Shown: positions 34,277 to 43,236, counted from the first letter of the stretch. The stretch is 64,000 bases of DNA from Verrucomicrobium sp. BvORR106 (GCF_000739655.1 NZ_BATR01000114.1:122176-186175); one strand, 5' to 3'. Notes: generated by a model not told the origin, from the sequence alone. Translations and numbers: made by a program.

Positions 34277-36283
34277 TTAGGAGGGGAGTGGTGCGGGTGA
34301 AGACTGACGATCATCAGGGATGAATGGAGCGTCAACCGGTTTGCGCATGGTAAGGAAAATCTCCACCCCATCAGGAGAGTACTCCGTATGGCTTACGGCT
34401 CCATAGGATTCATCCACGGCGAGTGAGGCCACCGTCGGTTCATCACGATAGATGAGCCGCCAGTCGAGGACATAATCCATGAAGCCCTTGATGGGGTTCG
34501 ACGGCGCGAAGTTGCTGATCACGATGACGGCACCGGGTGCGGCCATGTGCCAGAAGATCTCCAGCAGACGCTTGCACACGCGATCGGAGAGGTAATCGAA
34601 GAGACCTGCGCAGTAGATCACATCATAGTGCCCACGCTGGAGGAAGCCGGACCTCATCAAACGAGGTTGGCTGACCAGGCGGCTGCCGTGAGCGAGCATC
34701 TGGTGCACGGAGAACTCCCGCACATTCGCATTCACATGGCGGCCGCCAGCTGTCATCGCCTGGTCGATCTGGCTCTGGGCATGGCGGACGGTGTCGGCAT
34801 TGAAGTCGAGCAAGGTGAACTCGGTCAGTTCGCTCAGGGGATCGTGGCGGACGAAGTGCTGTGTCTCCCGTGCCGCGCCGCAGCCGAGGCTCAGGACTCG
34901 GGCAGGTTGCTCAGACTGGCTGGAGACGCGGGTGACCTCGCGGCGCAGGACCCCGACGAGGTGGGACACGCGGTTGCGATAGGCATCACCCGCAGCGCTC
35001 CGGATGACCCAAGCGTTGATCATCTTGGCAAAAAGCGATTTCCCTTCAAAGGGATCATCCAGCATGCGGTTCATGACCCCGAAGTCACCCGGATAACCCA
35101 ACGGCTTGGTAAAGCAACGGTGGATGAACGGCGCGCAGAGCATGATGGGGTGGAGGCTGGCGCGTGCATACTCGGCATGCAGGCTCATCAACTCCTCTGA
35201 TACGGTCCCGGCTTGAGACTCGAAGGCCTCAAAGGCACGGTTCATCGCGGGGGTCAGCACACGCAGCAGGCGCTCCAGCGTCTCGCGGCTGACGGTATGC
35301 CCGTGTCCGGTGGTGTGGTGCCAGGAGAGTTCCAGACCGTCCAGCCATCCGGAGAGTTCGCCAAGGAACGCCGTCGCATCGGCGACCGCCAGGCGGAACT
35401 CTGAAGTGATGTTCCGCGTGGCGCGCCAGCGGTCGATGAAACCTTGTGCGGCCTCATCCAAGGCCTGCGGTTGGGAAGCCTGGGGGGTGAGCCCGCTTTT
35501 GATCCAGTCTCCGTGGAGGTCGATTTCACCGACCCGGTTGGATCCCGTCGAGATCACGCTGTTGAGCCTGCCGGGGCCGTCATAGGCCAGCTGCTCGCCG
35601 ACCCAGACTTGCACCGTCTTGAGCGTGAGTCCGGAATCCAGCTCCTGTGTGGGATCGTAGAGCTCCACCTGCACGAGGTGGCGGCTCAGGCGCAGGACCT
35701 TAGCCTCGATGCGCTGCCCGGACTCCAGGTTGAGGACCATCCGGTTCTCCGCATGGACGGTGGGGCTGCCCCCACGCCAGAGGTCCACCAACTCCTGGTG
35801 GCGCCGGGTGAAGTGCGGGGTGGGCTCCAGGGCGGCCAGCTGATGGCGGGGGAGGTGGGAGTAGTCAGCAATCTGGATATTGCGGCTGACGACGCTGATT
35901 AAATCATTCAGTTCGAAGGGCTTGAGCATGTATTCCACGGCACCCAAGTGAATCGCCTTGCGGGCGATTTCCAGATCGGCATGCCCGGTGAGGATGACGA
36001 CGGGCAGGGCGGGATAGAGTTCTCTCAGCTTCTGGAGCCCTTCGATGCCGTTCGTCTGGGGCATCTCGTAGTCCAGGATGACGGTGGCAGGCGGGGTGCG
36101 ACGCGCTTCGGCCAGGGCCTCGTCGACGGAGGCGACTGCAAGGACGCGGCAGGTGCCTGCGAGCGCTTTGCTCAGGAGGTCCCGGTGGGATTTCTCGTCG
36201 TCCACCACCAGAACGAGGCTGGAGGAGGGAGTGGTGGACCCGCTCTTGGCGGCCAGAGGCGCGTGTTGGGGCTGGATTCTCAT
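34277..36283 (-). CDS. Receiver domain fused to SAM methyltransferase (PhcB/3-OH-PAME-synthase-like)
   Basis: A 668-aa fusion. The N-terminal receiver (about 20-145) has LVLVVDDEKSHRDLL, Asp in VILDYEMPQTNGIEG, Thr in VVILTGHADL and Lys in YMLKPFELND. A middle segment (about 150-290) is of PilZ-like composition but not firmly assigned. The C-terminal part (about 300-650) has FTKPLGYPGDFGVMNRMLDD and a class I SAM site VLSLGCGAARETQHF with LLDFNADT. The GYPGD-MN pattern is that of PhcB-type methyltransferases, which make 3-hydroxy fatty acid methyl ester signals in Ralstonia. First gene of the operon. The ATG at 36283 is preferred to a TTG at 36334. The PhcB relation is from motif memory and needs a search. 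Confidence 0.75.
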   Translation of the reverse strand: MRIQPQHAPLAAKSGSTTPSSSLVLVVDDEKSHRDLLSKALAGTCRVLAVASVDEALAEARRTPPATVILDYEMPQTNGIEGLQKLRELYPALPVVILTGHADLEIARKAIHLGAVEYMLKPFELNDLISVVSRNIQIADYSHLPRHQLAALEPTPHFTRRHQELVDLWRGGSPTVHAENRMVLNLESGQRIEAKVLRLSRHLVQVELYDPTQELDSGLTLKTVQVWVGEQLAYDGPGRLNSVISTGSNRVGEIDLHGDWIKSGLTPQASQPQALDEAAQGFIDRWRATRNITSEFRLAVADATAFLGELSGWLDGLELSWHHTTGHGHTVSRETLERLLRVLTPAMNRAFEAFESQAGTVSEELMSLHAEYARASLHPIMLCAPFIHRCFTKPLGYPGDFGVMNRMLDDPFEGKSLFAKMINAWVIRSAAGDAYRNRVSHLVGVLRREVTRVSSQSEQPARVLSLGCGAARETQHFVRHDPLSELTEFTLLDFNADTVRHAQSQIDQAMTAGGRHVNANVREFSVHQMLAHGSRLVSQPRLMRSGFLQRGHYDVIYCAGLFDYLSDRVCKRLLEIFWHMAAPGAVIVISNFAPSNPIKGFMDYVLDWRLIYRDEPTVASLAVDESYGAVSHTEYSPDGVEIFLTMRKPVDAPFIPDDRQSSPAPLPS

Positions 36284-36309
36284 GGCGGTGCTGGATGCTC
36301 CGATAAAAG

Positions 36310-36430
36310 AACCACAATCGAAATAATTTAGCAAACCTTATATTCTAGTTTTGTGTAATACTTATATAGCTAAACTATACGGATTAGTTAACAAATTATA
36401 GTCAGTCAGATCCGTTCACATTCCGCTCGC
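36310..36430. promoter_or_regulatory. AT-rich divergent promoter region, signalling operon / nadE
   Basis: A very AT-rich 120-bp stretch between the divergently transcribed receiver-methyltransferase and nadE genes. An exact TATAAT on the minus strand (36395-36400) and several TATA-like hexamers are present, along with the palindrome GTTAAC. The promoters are inferred by position; a paired -35 box was not fixed. Confidence 0.5.
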
Positions 36431-36463
36431 AAGGACCCCGGCTGCTTGCATGGTGATGGCTCA

Positions 36464-38095
36464 ATGAAAATTGGCCTTGCCCAGATCAACACGACGGTTG
36501 GCGACTTCGCGGGGAACTCCGCACTCATCCTGGAGGCCTACCGCCAGGCGGTGGCTCAAGGGGCGCAGATGGTGATCACGCCTGAGCTGGCGATGACGGG
36601 ATACCCGCCGCGGGACCTGGTGCACCGGTCCCGATTCGTGCCGGGTAATATAGAGGCGCTGCGACTGCTGGCTGGCAACGTGGGTACTGTCCCGCTGATC
36701 GTTGGCTTCGTGGATGTGAACGAAGGGGCCGGGAAACCGTTCCGTAACGCGGCGGCCGTTTTGCAGGCCGGGCAGATCCAGCAGGTGGTGGCCAAGACAC
36801 TTCTGCCTACCTACGACGTCTTCGACGAGGATCGCTACTTCGAGCCGGAAGAGAACTTGGCCCCGGTGCTGATCGACGGCGTCCGCGTGGGCGTGACCAT
36901 CTGTGAGGACATCTGGACGGACGACTACCTGCCGCGCCGTCTCTATGATGTGGAGCCGCCGATGGAGCTGGCCAAGCAAGGGGTGGACCTGCTGGTCAAC
37001 CTGAGCGCATCGCCTTTCAGCCTGGGGAAGCCGGCCATCCGGGAGAAGATGCTGGGTGAGCTGGCGGCGGAGACCGGGGTGCCGGTGGTGTACTGCAACG
37101 CCGTGGGCGGCAATGACCAACTGGTGTTCGACGGGAACTCTCTGGTGATCGGGAAGGACGGCGGCGTCCTGACGCGGATGGCGGCCTTTGCCGAAGAAGT
37201 GGCCGTGGTGGATGTGGTGACTGGGGTCGGGGGGCGGGAAGCCGCGCCCATGGAGGTCGCGGAGGAGCTCTACCATGCGCTCGTACTGGGCCTGCGTGAC
37301 TATGTGACCAAGTGCGGCTTCAAGTCGTGTGTCTTGGGCTTGAGCGGCGGCATTGACTCTGCCCTGGTGGCCGTGCTGGCGGCGGAAGCACTGGGCCCCG
37401 CGAACGTGCTGGGGGTATCGCTTCCCAGTGTCTATTCCTCAGAGGGCAGCAAGGACGACGCCCGGGAGCTCGCGGAGAAGCTGGGAATCCAGTTTGAGAC
37501 CATCCCCATTCAGCCTGTCTTTGAGGCGCTGAAGGGGCAGACCAGGGAGGTCTTCGCCGGGAAGCCGGAGGATGTGACGGAGGAGAATATGCAGTCCCGC
37601 ATCCGTGGGGTGATCCTCATGTCCCTCTCGAACAAGTTTGGCCACCTGCTGCTGACGACGGGCAACAAAAGTGAGATGGCGGTGGGCTACTGCACCATCT
37701 ATGGCGACATGTGCGGTGGCCTCTCGGTGATCAGTGATCTGCCCAAGATCAAGGTCTATGAGGTGTCACGCTGGATCAATCGCGAGCGGGAGATCATCCC
37801 CTGGGCGACGATTGAGAAGCCACCGAGTGCTGAGCTGCGGCCGGATCAGAAAGATCAGGACACCCTGCCGGAGTATGACATCCTGGATGGCATCCTGGAG
37901 TTGTTCCTCGAGCAGGGCCGCTCCATCTCCGAGATCGTGGCCCGCGGCTATGACGAGGAACTGGTGCGCTGGATCCTGCGCCGGGTGGATCTCAATGAGT
38001 GGAAGCGCCACCAGGCGGCTCCGGGGCTGAAGGTCACCTCCAAGGCGTTCGGCATGGGGCGGCGGATTCCCATTGTGCAGCGGTTTAGGGAGTAG
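36464..38095 (+). CDS. nadE: Glutamine-dependent NAD+ synthetase
   Basis: Last step of NAD synthesis: amidation of deamido-NAD with ammonia released from glutamine. The 543-aa protein starts MKIGLAQINTTVGDFAGN. The N-terminal nitrilase-type glutaminase (1-260) shows Glu in TPELAMTGYPPRD, Lys in AKTLLPTYDVFDE and catalytic Cys in VTICEDIWTDDY. The synthetase domain (about 275-543) has the PP-loop LGLSGGIDSALVAV, TTGNKSEMAVGY and the C-terminal KAFGMGRRIPIVQRF. An ATG 18 bp upstream is in frame but adds no family sequence. It is transcribed alone, divergent from the signalling operon. Confidence 0.95.
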   Translation: MKIGLAQINTTVGDFAGNSALILEAYRQAVAQGAQMVITPELAMTGYPPRDLVHRSRFVPGNIEALRLLAGNVGTVPLIVGFVDVNEGAGKPFRNAAAVLQAGQIQQVVAKTLLPTYDVFDEDRYFEPEENLAPVLIDGVRVGVTICEDIWTDDYLPRRLYDVEPPMELAKQGVDLLVNLSASPFSLGKPAIREKMLGELAAETGVPVVYCNAVGGNDQLVFDGNSLVIGKDGGVLTRMAAFAEEVAVVDVVTGVGGREAAPMEVAEELYHALVLGLRDYVTKCGFKSCVLGLSGGIDSALVAVLAAEALGPANVLGVSLPSVYSSEGSKDDARELAEKLGIQFETIPIQPVFEALKGQTREVFAGKPEDVTEENMQSRIRGVILMSLSNKFGHLLLTTGNKSEMAVGYCTIYGDMCGGLSVISDLPKIKVYEVSRWINREREIIPWATIEKPPSAELRPDQKDQDTLPEYDILDGILELFLEQGRSISEIVARGYDEELVRWILRRVDLNEWKRHQAAPGLKVTSKAFGMGRRIPIVQRFRE

Positions 38096-38105
38096 TTTCA
38101 GTGGG

Positions 38106-38166
38106 CGGTGCGTCGGTGCGTCGGTGCGTCGGTGCGTCGGTGCGTCGGTGCGTCGGTGCGTCGGTG
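38106..38166. repeat. 8-bp tandem repeat (7 units)
   Basis: Seven full copies of GGTGCGTC plus a partial unit, starting 11 bp after the nadE stop codon. It has the same unit length as the array at 26839 but a different sequence. No coding value. Confidence 0.93.
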
Positions 38167-38196
38167 TTTGGGTTCGAGGTAAGTTGGAGGGGCGCG

Positions 38197-38275
38197 GCTC
38201 AGTAAAGGGAGCGAGGGACATTCCTGTCCCGGTTCGTTCCAAACGTCCCATGAGATCGCCTTGCTCCCCAGCTTC
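38197..38275 (-). repeat. Dispersed GGGACA-TTCC-TGTCCC repeat, copy 1
   Basis: A 75-80-bp repeat. On the minus strand it reads from about TCATGGGACG through the hairpin GGGACAGGAATGTCCC to CTCCTTTTACTGAGCC-like sequence. It is nearly identical to 38603-38684 and to 55251-55328, with shorter relatives inside the terminal-repeat elements at 29980-30030 and 49107-49162. The remaining DNA of the 38096-38732 spacer (38285-38590) holds only low-complexity hairpins such as CCGGAGGTATCAG and shows no gene. Confidence 0.85.
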
Positions 38276-38602
38276 CAAAACGCGCTGAGTTGTGGGGCGA
38301 TCGCGTTGGTTGCATCCAGTCAGGAGACGCTCGCGGCAAGCGGGGCGCTTGCCCTACAGCGTCAACAACCGATCGAAATCGGAGCTGTGTGGCGGGGAAG
38401 TTGCATGCCGGAGGCGACGTCGCTGGCATCCACTCCGGGATGCAATACTGAGTCTGATCTTCCGGAGGTATCAGTCGCTACGCTCCTTCAACCCTCCGGC
38501 TGATAGCTTTGATGCCTCCGGCATCGGGCCCTCCGGGCTGGGACACCATCAAATCGTCAAAGTCGACAAGCCAACTTCCCGATGATGGGCGCACTGGGGG
38601 CG

Positions 38603-38684
38603 AGGCTCAGTAACAGGAGCGAGGGACATTCCTGTCCCGGTTCGCTCCAAGCGTCCCATGAGATTGCCTCACGCCCCAGCTTCC
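38603..38684 (-). repeat. Dispersed GGGACA-TTCC-TGTCCC repeat, copy 2
   Basis: Second copy, direct with respect to 38197-38275 and about 406 bp away. It shares GGCTCAGTAA, GGAGCGAGGGACATTCCTGT, the CGTCCCATGAGAT block and CCCAGCTTCC. It ends just before the 3' end of the TPR-redoxin gene. Confidence 0.85.
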
Positions 38685-38732
38685 AATCGATCCGGGGCTA
38701 CAGGGCATCCCGACATGACGGGCTCGCCTCAC

Positions 38733-41084
38733 TCACTGCTTCGGGAGCTTCAACAGACGCTTGGACTCCTCGAGCAGGAACTTGGTGTTCGTGAAGGGAT
38801 CTGGGCCGACATCGAGCCAGCGGATCTGACCGGCTCCGTCCACGAGGAAGGCGCCGTGGAGGGGCATACCTTCGAAGTCGTCGTAGCAGCGCCACTTGCG
38901 GAAGACCAACTGCTCGGGGTCGGCCAAGAGATGAATCGCGTTCTGCTTGGTGGCATTTCCCGGGCGGCAGGTGTCGGCGGTGGCGGTGAGGTCGACGGCC
39001 TCTTCACTGCCGATCGCGACGATCTCCAGGCCGGCCTTCTTGAAGTCCTCTGAGGCGGCGGAGAAGGCTTTGAGCTGCTCCATGCAATGGGTGCAGTGGC
39101 GGCTCAGGTAGAATAAAACGACCACCGGTTTGCCGGAGAAGTCAGACAGGGAAACGGGATAGTTGGACTCGTCCGGCAGCGTGAAGGGGGTGGCGGGGAA
39201 GGGGTGCCAGTGCACGGGGCCCAGGGACTCCATGGCGGGGCGCTTGCCGGAATCGGTGCGCGGTGCCTCGGGGCGACGCCAGGGCAGGGGAGCACCAAAC
39301 TCTTTGGCGATGGCATCGATGCGCTGGCTGATCGGGACATTGGTGTCCAGACTGCCTGCCGTGACGCGCAGGGCTTCGAAGTGCTTCTTGGCTTCGTCGG
39401 GCTTGCCCGCGAGCATGAGGGCATCCACCCGGAGGGCCAGGTTGGGGGCGTCCATGGGCAGCTGCTGGGCGGCGGCCACGGCCTTTTCCTTATCACCCAC
39501 GGCCAGATGGTAACGGATCATGCGCTCCTTGGGCGTGTCCTTCAGCGCGGTGAGCTTCTTCTGGAGTTCAGCGGTGGGTTGCTTGTCCAGGATGGCGAGC
39601 AGAGCGCTGAGCTCAGCTTTCGCATTGCCCACAGCGGAGTCTCCCTTGCCGCCTCGGGCTGGCTTTTCCCCGGGCTTTTTATCCTCGGAGGGTTTGCTTT
39701 CAGCAGGCTTGTTTTCGGCGTCCTTGTTCGAGGCTTCCGGCTCGGTGGTTTCCTCGACCTTGGCGGGTGCGGGTGATGGTGCAGGTGCCGATGCTGACAC
39801 CGGGGATGGTTCCGTGGTCTTGGCGACGGGTTTGACCTTGCTGGAATCTACTGAGGCGGGCGTGTCCTTCTTTGGCGCGGGGAGCTTCTCCAGCTGATCC
39901 AGGCGGGCGGCAACCGCGGCGCGATCTCCCTTGAAGTAGGCGGCCACGCCCAGGGCGCGGATGCGGGCGGCCTCCATGCTGGGATTGGGCGTGATGTCGA
40001 GGTAAGGGGAGCCGTCGAGTTCGAGGAGCTCATCCCACAGCTCATAGGTGAGGAGGGTGTCCAGCAGGCGGGTCCGGCCGTAGGCGGCGCTCTTGCTCTT
40101 GTTGTCCGTCGTGTTGTACTCCGGATGCCGGGGGATCTCGATGAGATTGCGGGCGAGCGCGGCGGCGTCATGGGCGCGGCCGAGCTGGTTATAGGTGCGA
40201 ACCAGCCACTCCGTGTTGTGGGCGTAGTTGTGGATCTGGTCCGGCAGCACCTGGGTCTGGATCATGTAGGCGTGATCCACGCGGGTGGCGGCCTCCTGCT
40301 GCCAGGCGGCATCCGGCAGGCGGTTCACCTTGCTGAAGGTGTGGCCGGGCATGTGCCACATGTGGGCGATGGCGGGAGCACTCTGGCCACAGAGCGTGGC
40401 GGCCTCGACCGCGCGGGCTGGCTTGCTGTCATCCCAGAGATGGATACGGTAGTGCTGCGCGGGGTGGAGGGGCTCCTTGGCAAACACCTGGGAGAGAATG
40501 GCGTCCACAGACTCCCGGCTCACCATGGTGACGCCGTCGCCCTTGCCTTCCCAGATCGCCCAGGCGAGAAAGGCTTTGGCCTCGAGGTCATCGGGGTTCT
40601 CGTGGATGATGTCTTCGATCCCCTTGATGAAATCGAGCTGGCGCTGCTTCTTGTCTTTCTTCGGGTCCTTGTAGTAGTCCTCCAGGAGGGTGATCCATGC
40701 TTTCTCGCGGGCGGATGCGGATGCCTTCTTGGCCCCGGCTTTTTTGATGAACTCGGCCGCACGTTTTTCGTTGTTCACATTGGCCATGGCGCAGCCCCAG
40801 TAGGCCATGGCACAGTCGGGATCGAGATCGGCTGCCTGCCGGAAGGAGCGTTCCGCTTCATAGTACCAGAAGCCATGGATCTGACCGATGCCCTGGGTGA
40901 AGAACTTCTGGGCGAGCTCGTTCTTGGTCGTGACGGGGAAGTTGACCTTCCCGCAGCCCTCCATGAGCACGGCCGCCTGGCGCGGACCATCGTCGAAGGC
41001 TTCCCCGTGAATGGAGTGGCCCGGCAAGGGATCGGCGGCTGCGGCGGGAAGGGCCGCAGCCAGTGCGAGCAGGAGGAAGCGCAT
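38733..41084 (-). CDS. Secreted TPR protein with C-terminal redoxin (AhpC/TSA-like) domain
   Basis: A 783-aa exported protein with signal peptide MRFLLLALAAALPAAAADPL. Residues about 30-400 hold helical TPR-like repeats with conserved His/Trp motifs (ELAQKFFTQGIGQIHGFWYY, HMWHMPGHTFSKVNRLPDAA). A Pro/Glu/Lys-rich linker (about 405-490, SKVKPVAKTTEPSPVSASAP onward) is followed by more helices (495-590). The C-terminal thioredoxin-fold domain (about 635-783) has SDFSGKPVVVLFYLSRHCTH and the redox motif C-T-H-C, ending near LDVGPDPFTNTKFLLEES. It is probably a periplasmic thiol protein. It is single and flanked by repeat-rich spacers. The partner or substrate cannot be read. Confidence 0.85.
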   Translation of the reverse strand: MRFLLLALAAALPAAAADPLPGHSIHGEAFDDGPRQAAVLMEGCGKVNFPVTTKNELAQKFFTQGIGQIHGFWYYEAERSFRQAADLDPDCAMAYWGCAMANVNNEKRAAEFIKKAGAKKASASAREKAWITLLEDYYKDPKKDKKQRQLDFIKGIEDIIHENPDDLEAKAFLAWAIWEGKGDGVTMVSRESVDAILSQVFAKEPLHPAQHYRIHLWDDSKPARAVEAATLCGQSAPAIAHMWHMPGHTFSKVNRLPDAAWQQEAATRVDHAYMIQTQVLPDQIHNYAHNTEWLVRTYNQLGRAHDAAALARNLIEIPRHPEYNTTDNKSKSAAYGRTRLLDTLLTYELWDELLELDGSPYLDITPNPSMEAARIRALGVAAYFKGDRAAVAARLDQLEKLPAPKKDTPASVDSSKVKPVAKTTEPSPVSASAPAPSPAPAKVEETTEPEASNKDAENKPAESKPSEDKKPGEKPARGGKGDSAVGNAKAELSALLAILDKQPTAELQKKLTALKDTPKERMIRYHLAVGDKEKAVAAAQQLPMDAPNLALRVDALMLAGKPDEAKKHFEALRVTAGSLDTNVPISQRIDAIAKEFGAPLPWRRPEAPRTDSGKRPAMESLGPVHWHPFPATPFTLPDESNYPVSLSDFSGKPVVVLFYLSRHCTHCMEQLKAFSAASEDFKKAGLEIVAIGSEEAVDLTATADTCRPGNATKQNAIHLLADPEQLVFRKWRCYDDFEGMPLHGAFLVDGAGQIRWLDVGPDPFTNTKFLLEESKRLLKLPKQ

Positions 41085-41162
41085 GAAAGGAAAACGAGCG
41101 AAGGGCGGGAATTCTGAAATCAGAATGCCGAATTCTCCAAATCGTGAGCTTCTGTAGGAGTA

Positions 41163-41385
41163 AAAAGGGGGGCACGCATATCGCCGGGAACGTCAGGCGG
41201 CATGTGGCATCGCATCCGACTGACGTGGGGGCGTTGATGGCGGTGGGGAGGGAGAGGATGGTGGCGGCTTTCCCACCTGATCATTCTTTCCGGAGGTACC
41301 CAGGGTCTCCGTCCACTTCGTGGCCTTTGCCCCTGGGCTGGGCTCTGTGGGCCTTTCAGGCCCAAATCTTCTGAGGAGACTTGCT
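41163..41385 (+). repeat. Dispersed modular repeat, copy B
   Basis: It starts with a short form of block 1 (CGCCGGGAACGTCAGGCGGC) and block 2 (GGCGTTGATGGCGGTGGGGA ... TTTCCCACCTGAT). A different third block (41291-41385, CCAGGGTCTCCGTCCACTTC to CTGAGGAGACTTGCTGAGGG) reappears almost unchanged in inverted orientation at 47655-47757. The spacer 41085-41942 has no gene. Confidence 0.78.
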
Positions 41386-41499
41386 GAGGGCTGAGCCAGA
41401 CTCTGTTCCTTGGCATCTGTCCCAAACGCTCGCGATTGAGGTGGACGCCAAGGAACCACCTTGAGGTGCCCGCCTCAGACTGAAGTTGATCCCAGTATG

Positions 41500-41712
41500 G
41501 GATCTGTAGCACAGCCCAAGGTTGGACGAGCCCTAAGCGAGTCAACCTTGGGTGCCATCTCGCGAGATACTCAGGTGGGAAGGCCGACAGCACCCGCTAT
41601 CGGTCCATCGCTATCAACACCTCCACGTCGATTGGACCTGATGTCATACGCTGACTGACGTTCGCGGCAAGATGCCGCAAACAGCACGCAGGATGCGTGC
41701 GCTCCCCTGGCT
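41500..41712 (-). repeat. Dispersed modular repeat, copy C (inverted)
   Basis: The minus-strand copy facing copy B: block 3 as CAAGGTTGGACGAGCCCTAA ... CAACCTTGGGTG, block 2 as TCAGGTGGGAAGGCCGACAG, block 1 as CTGACGTTCGCGGCAAGATG and GCACGCAGGATGCGTGCGCT. Copies B and C thus form a large imperfect inverted repeat in the same spacer. Confidence 0.78.
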
Positions 41713-41760
41713 TCTCCTTCTCGCGCAGGACGCTGGAGGAGCATATTCGTCGCGGGCAGG

Positions 41761-41860
41761 CCTGATGAGGCCGGGCCTTCAGCCCTCAATAGGTATTTTG
41801 TCTCTCAAACCTTGGGCGTCGCCCAAGGCTGAAATGACGCCGGACCTTCGGTCCTCATGA
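41761..41860. repeat. TTGGGCG-NN-GCCCAA hairpin repeat, copy 1
   Basis: GATGAGGCCGGGCCTTCAGC, then CCTTGGGCGTCGCCCAAGG (a 7-8-bp stem) and GGCTGAAATGACGCCGGACC. Close copies lie at 55549-55640 and, in part, at 55427-55515. I recall similar motifs from other Verrucomicrobiota and Planctomycetota genomes. Confidence 0.7.
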
Positions 41861-41942
41861 ACGTGTGCTCTCGTCGGATCTCACGCAGCCTTGGGTGAAC
41901 AGCGATCCCGTCACTGTTCACCCAAGGCTTTGCTCCAGTTCT

Positions 41943-43145
41943 CTAGAGCAGCGACTGATAGAGCTCGAGGGTCTTCTCGGCGATGGCGCGCCAGGAGAAA
42001 TGATCGACCGCCCGCTGGCGACCGGCCTTGGCCATGCGATCGCGGAGGCCCTGGTCTGCCATGAGGCGGTTCACGGCCTCGGCCAGATCCTTGGCGTACT
42101 GGGCGGGGTGCTCGGCCTCATAGGGGCTCTCGCATTGCTGGAGGAGGGGGACGAGGATGCCCGTCTCACCGGGGAGCACGACCTCCTTGATGCCGCCCAC
42201 GGCGCTGGCGACGACGGCGGTCTCACACGCCATGGCCTCCAGATTGATGATGCCGAAGGGCTCGTAAATGGAGGGACAGCAGAAGAGGTCGGCGTGGGAG
42301 TAGAGGGCGATCTTCTCCTCCACCGGCAGCATGGCCTGGATCCAGATGACGCCGTCCCGCTTGGCCTGGGCATCGGCCACGGCCTGCTTCATCTCGGCGG
42401 CGATTTCCGGGGTATCCGGGGCACCGGCGCACAGCACCACCTGGAAGCCGGGGTCCATCTTCTCAATGGCGCGCACGAGGTGGATGATGCCCTTCTGCCG
42501 CGTGATGCGGCCGACGAAAAGGAGGATGGGTTTGTCGGGATCGACGCCGTGTTTGCGCAGGGTGTCGGGGGCGTGGACCTTTTGGTACTCCTGGGGATCG
42601 ATGCCGTTGTGGATGACGTGGATCTTCTTGGCATCCGCATCAAAGAAGCGGAGCACGTCCACCTTGGTCTCCTGGGAGACAGCGATGACGGCGTCGGCCA
42701 TCTCAATGGCGGTCTTTTCCACCCAGACGCTGAAGTCATAACCACCAGCGAGCTGCTCGCGCTTCCAGGGGCGCAGGGGCTCCAGGGAGTGGGTGGTGAG
42801 CACCATGGGGATGCCGTAGTTCAGCTTGGCCACGATGCCGCCGAAGTGGGAGTACCAGGTGTGGAGATGGACGAGGTTCGCATCCACATCCGTCGTATTG
42901 AAGTCGAGCCCGCGCTGGAGGGCGCCGAAGACGCTGGCCAGGGGCTTGGGGCAGGTCCACTTGCTGCTGTCCAGCCCGTACCCACGGGCGCTGAGGCGCG
43001 GATTGAGGGTGTCATTCTGATCGCCGAAGCAGCGCACTTCCACATCGCACAGGCGGGAGAGCTCGCGGGTCAGGTACTGCACGTGGATGCCTGCGCCGCC
43101 GTAGATGTGCGGCGGGTATTCGTTGGTCAGAAATAGAGCTTTCAT
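41943..43145 (-). CDS. GT4 glycosyltransferase, glycogen synthase-like (GlgA/GlgM type)
   Basis: A 400-aa retaining glycosyltransferase (GT-B fold, family GT4) starting MKALFLTNEYPPHIYGGAGI. The N-terminal donor-side loop GGAGIHVQYLTRELSRLCDV is that of the actinobacterial-type glycogen synthase family, which makes alpha-1,4-glucan or maltose 1-phosphate from ADP-glucose or GDP-glucose. The C-terminal domain has VGRITRQKGIIHLVRAIEK, AGAPDTPEI and the E-x7-E motif in PSIYEPFGIINLEAMACETA. Specificity is inferred, and another GT4 role is possible. It is 91 bp downstream of the beta-CASP gene on the same strand. Confidence 0.85.
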   Translation of the reverse strand: MKALFLTNEYPPHIYGGAGIHVQYLTRELSRLCDVEVRCFGDQNDTLNPRLSARGYGLDSSKWTCPKPLASVFGALQRGLDFNTTDVDANLVHLHTWYSHFGGIVAKLNYGIPMVLTTHSLEPLRPWKREQLAGGYDFSVWVEKTAIEMADAVIAVSQETKVDVLRFFDADAKKIHVIHNGIDPQEYQKVHAPDTLRKHGVDPDKPILLFVGRITRQKGIIHLVRAIEKMDPGFQVVLCAGAPDTPEIAAEMKQAVADAQAKRDGVIWIQAMLPVEEKIALYSHADLFCCPSIYEPFGIINLEAMACETAVVASAVGGIKEVVLPGETGILVPLLQQCESPYEAEHPAQYAKDLAEAVNRLMADQGLRDRMAKAGRQRAVDHFSWRAIAEKTLELYQSLL

Positions 43146-43236
43146 GTTGGAGTCAAAATCGGGAGTGGTTGCAGGATGGGTGCCGGACGGGCCAGAGATG
43201 CCGAAGGATGGTGAACTCGGGCACTTTGCCGGATGA

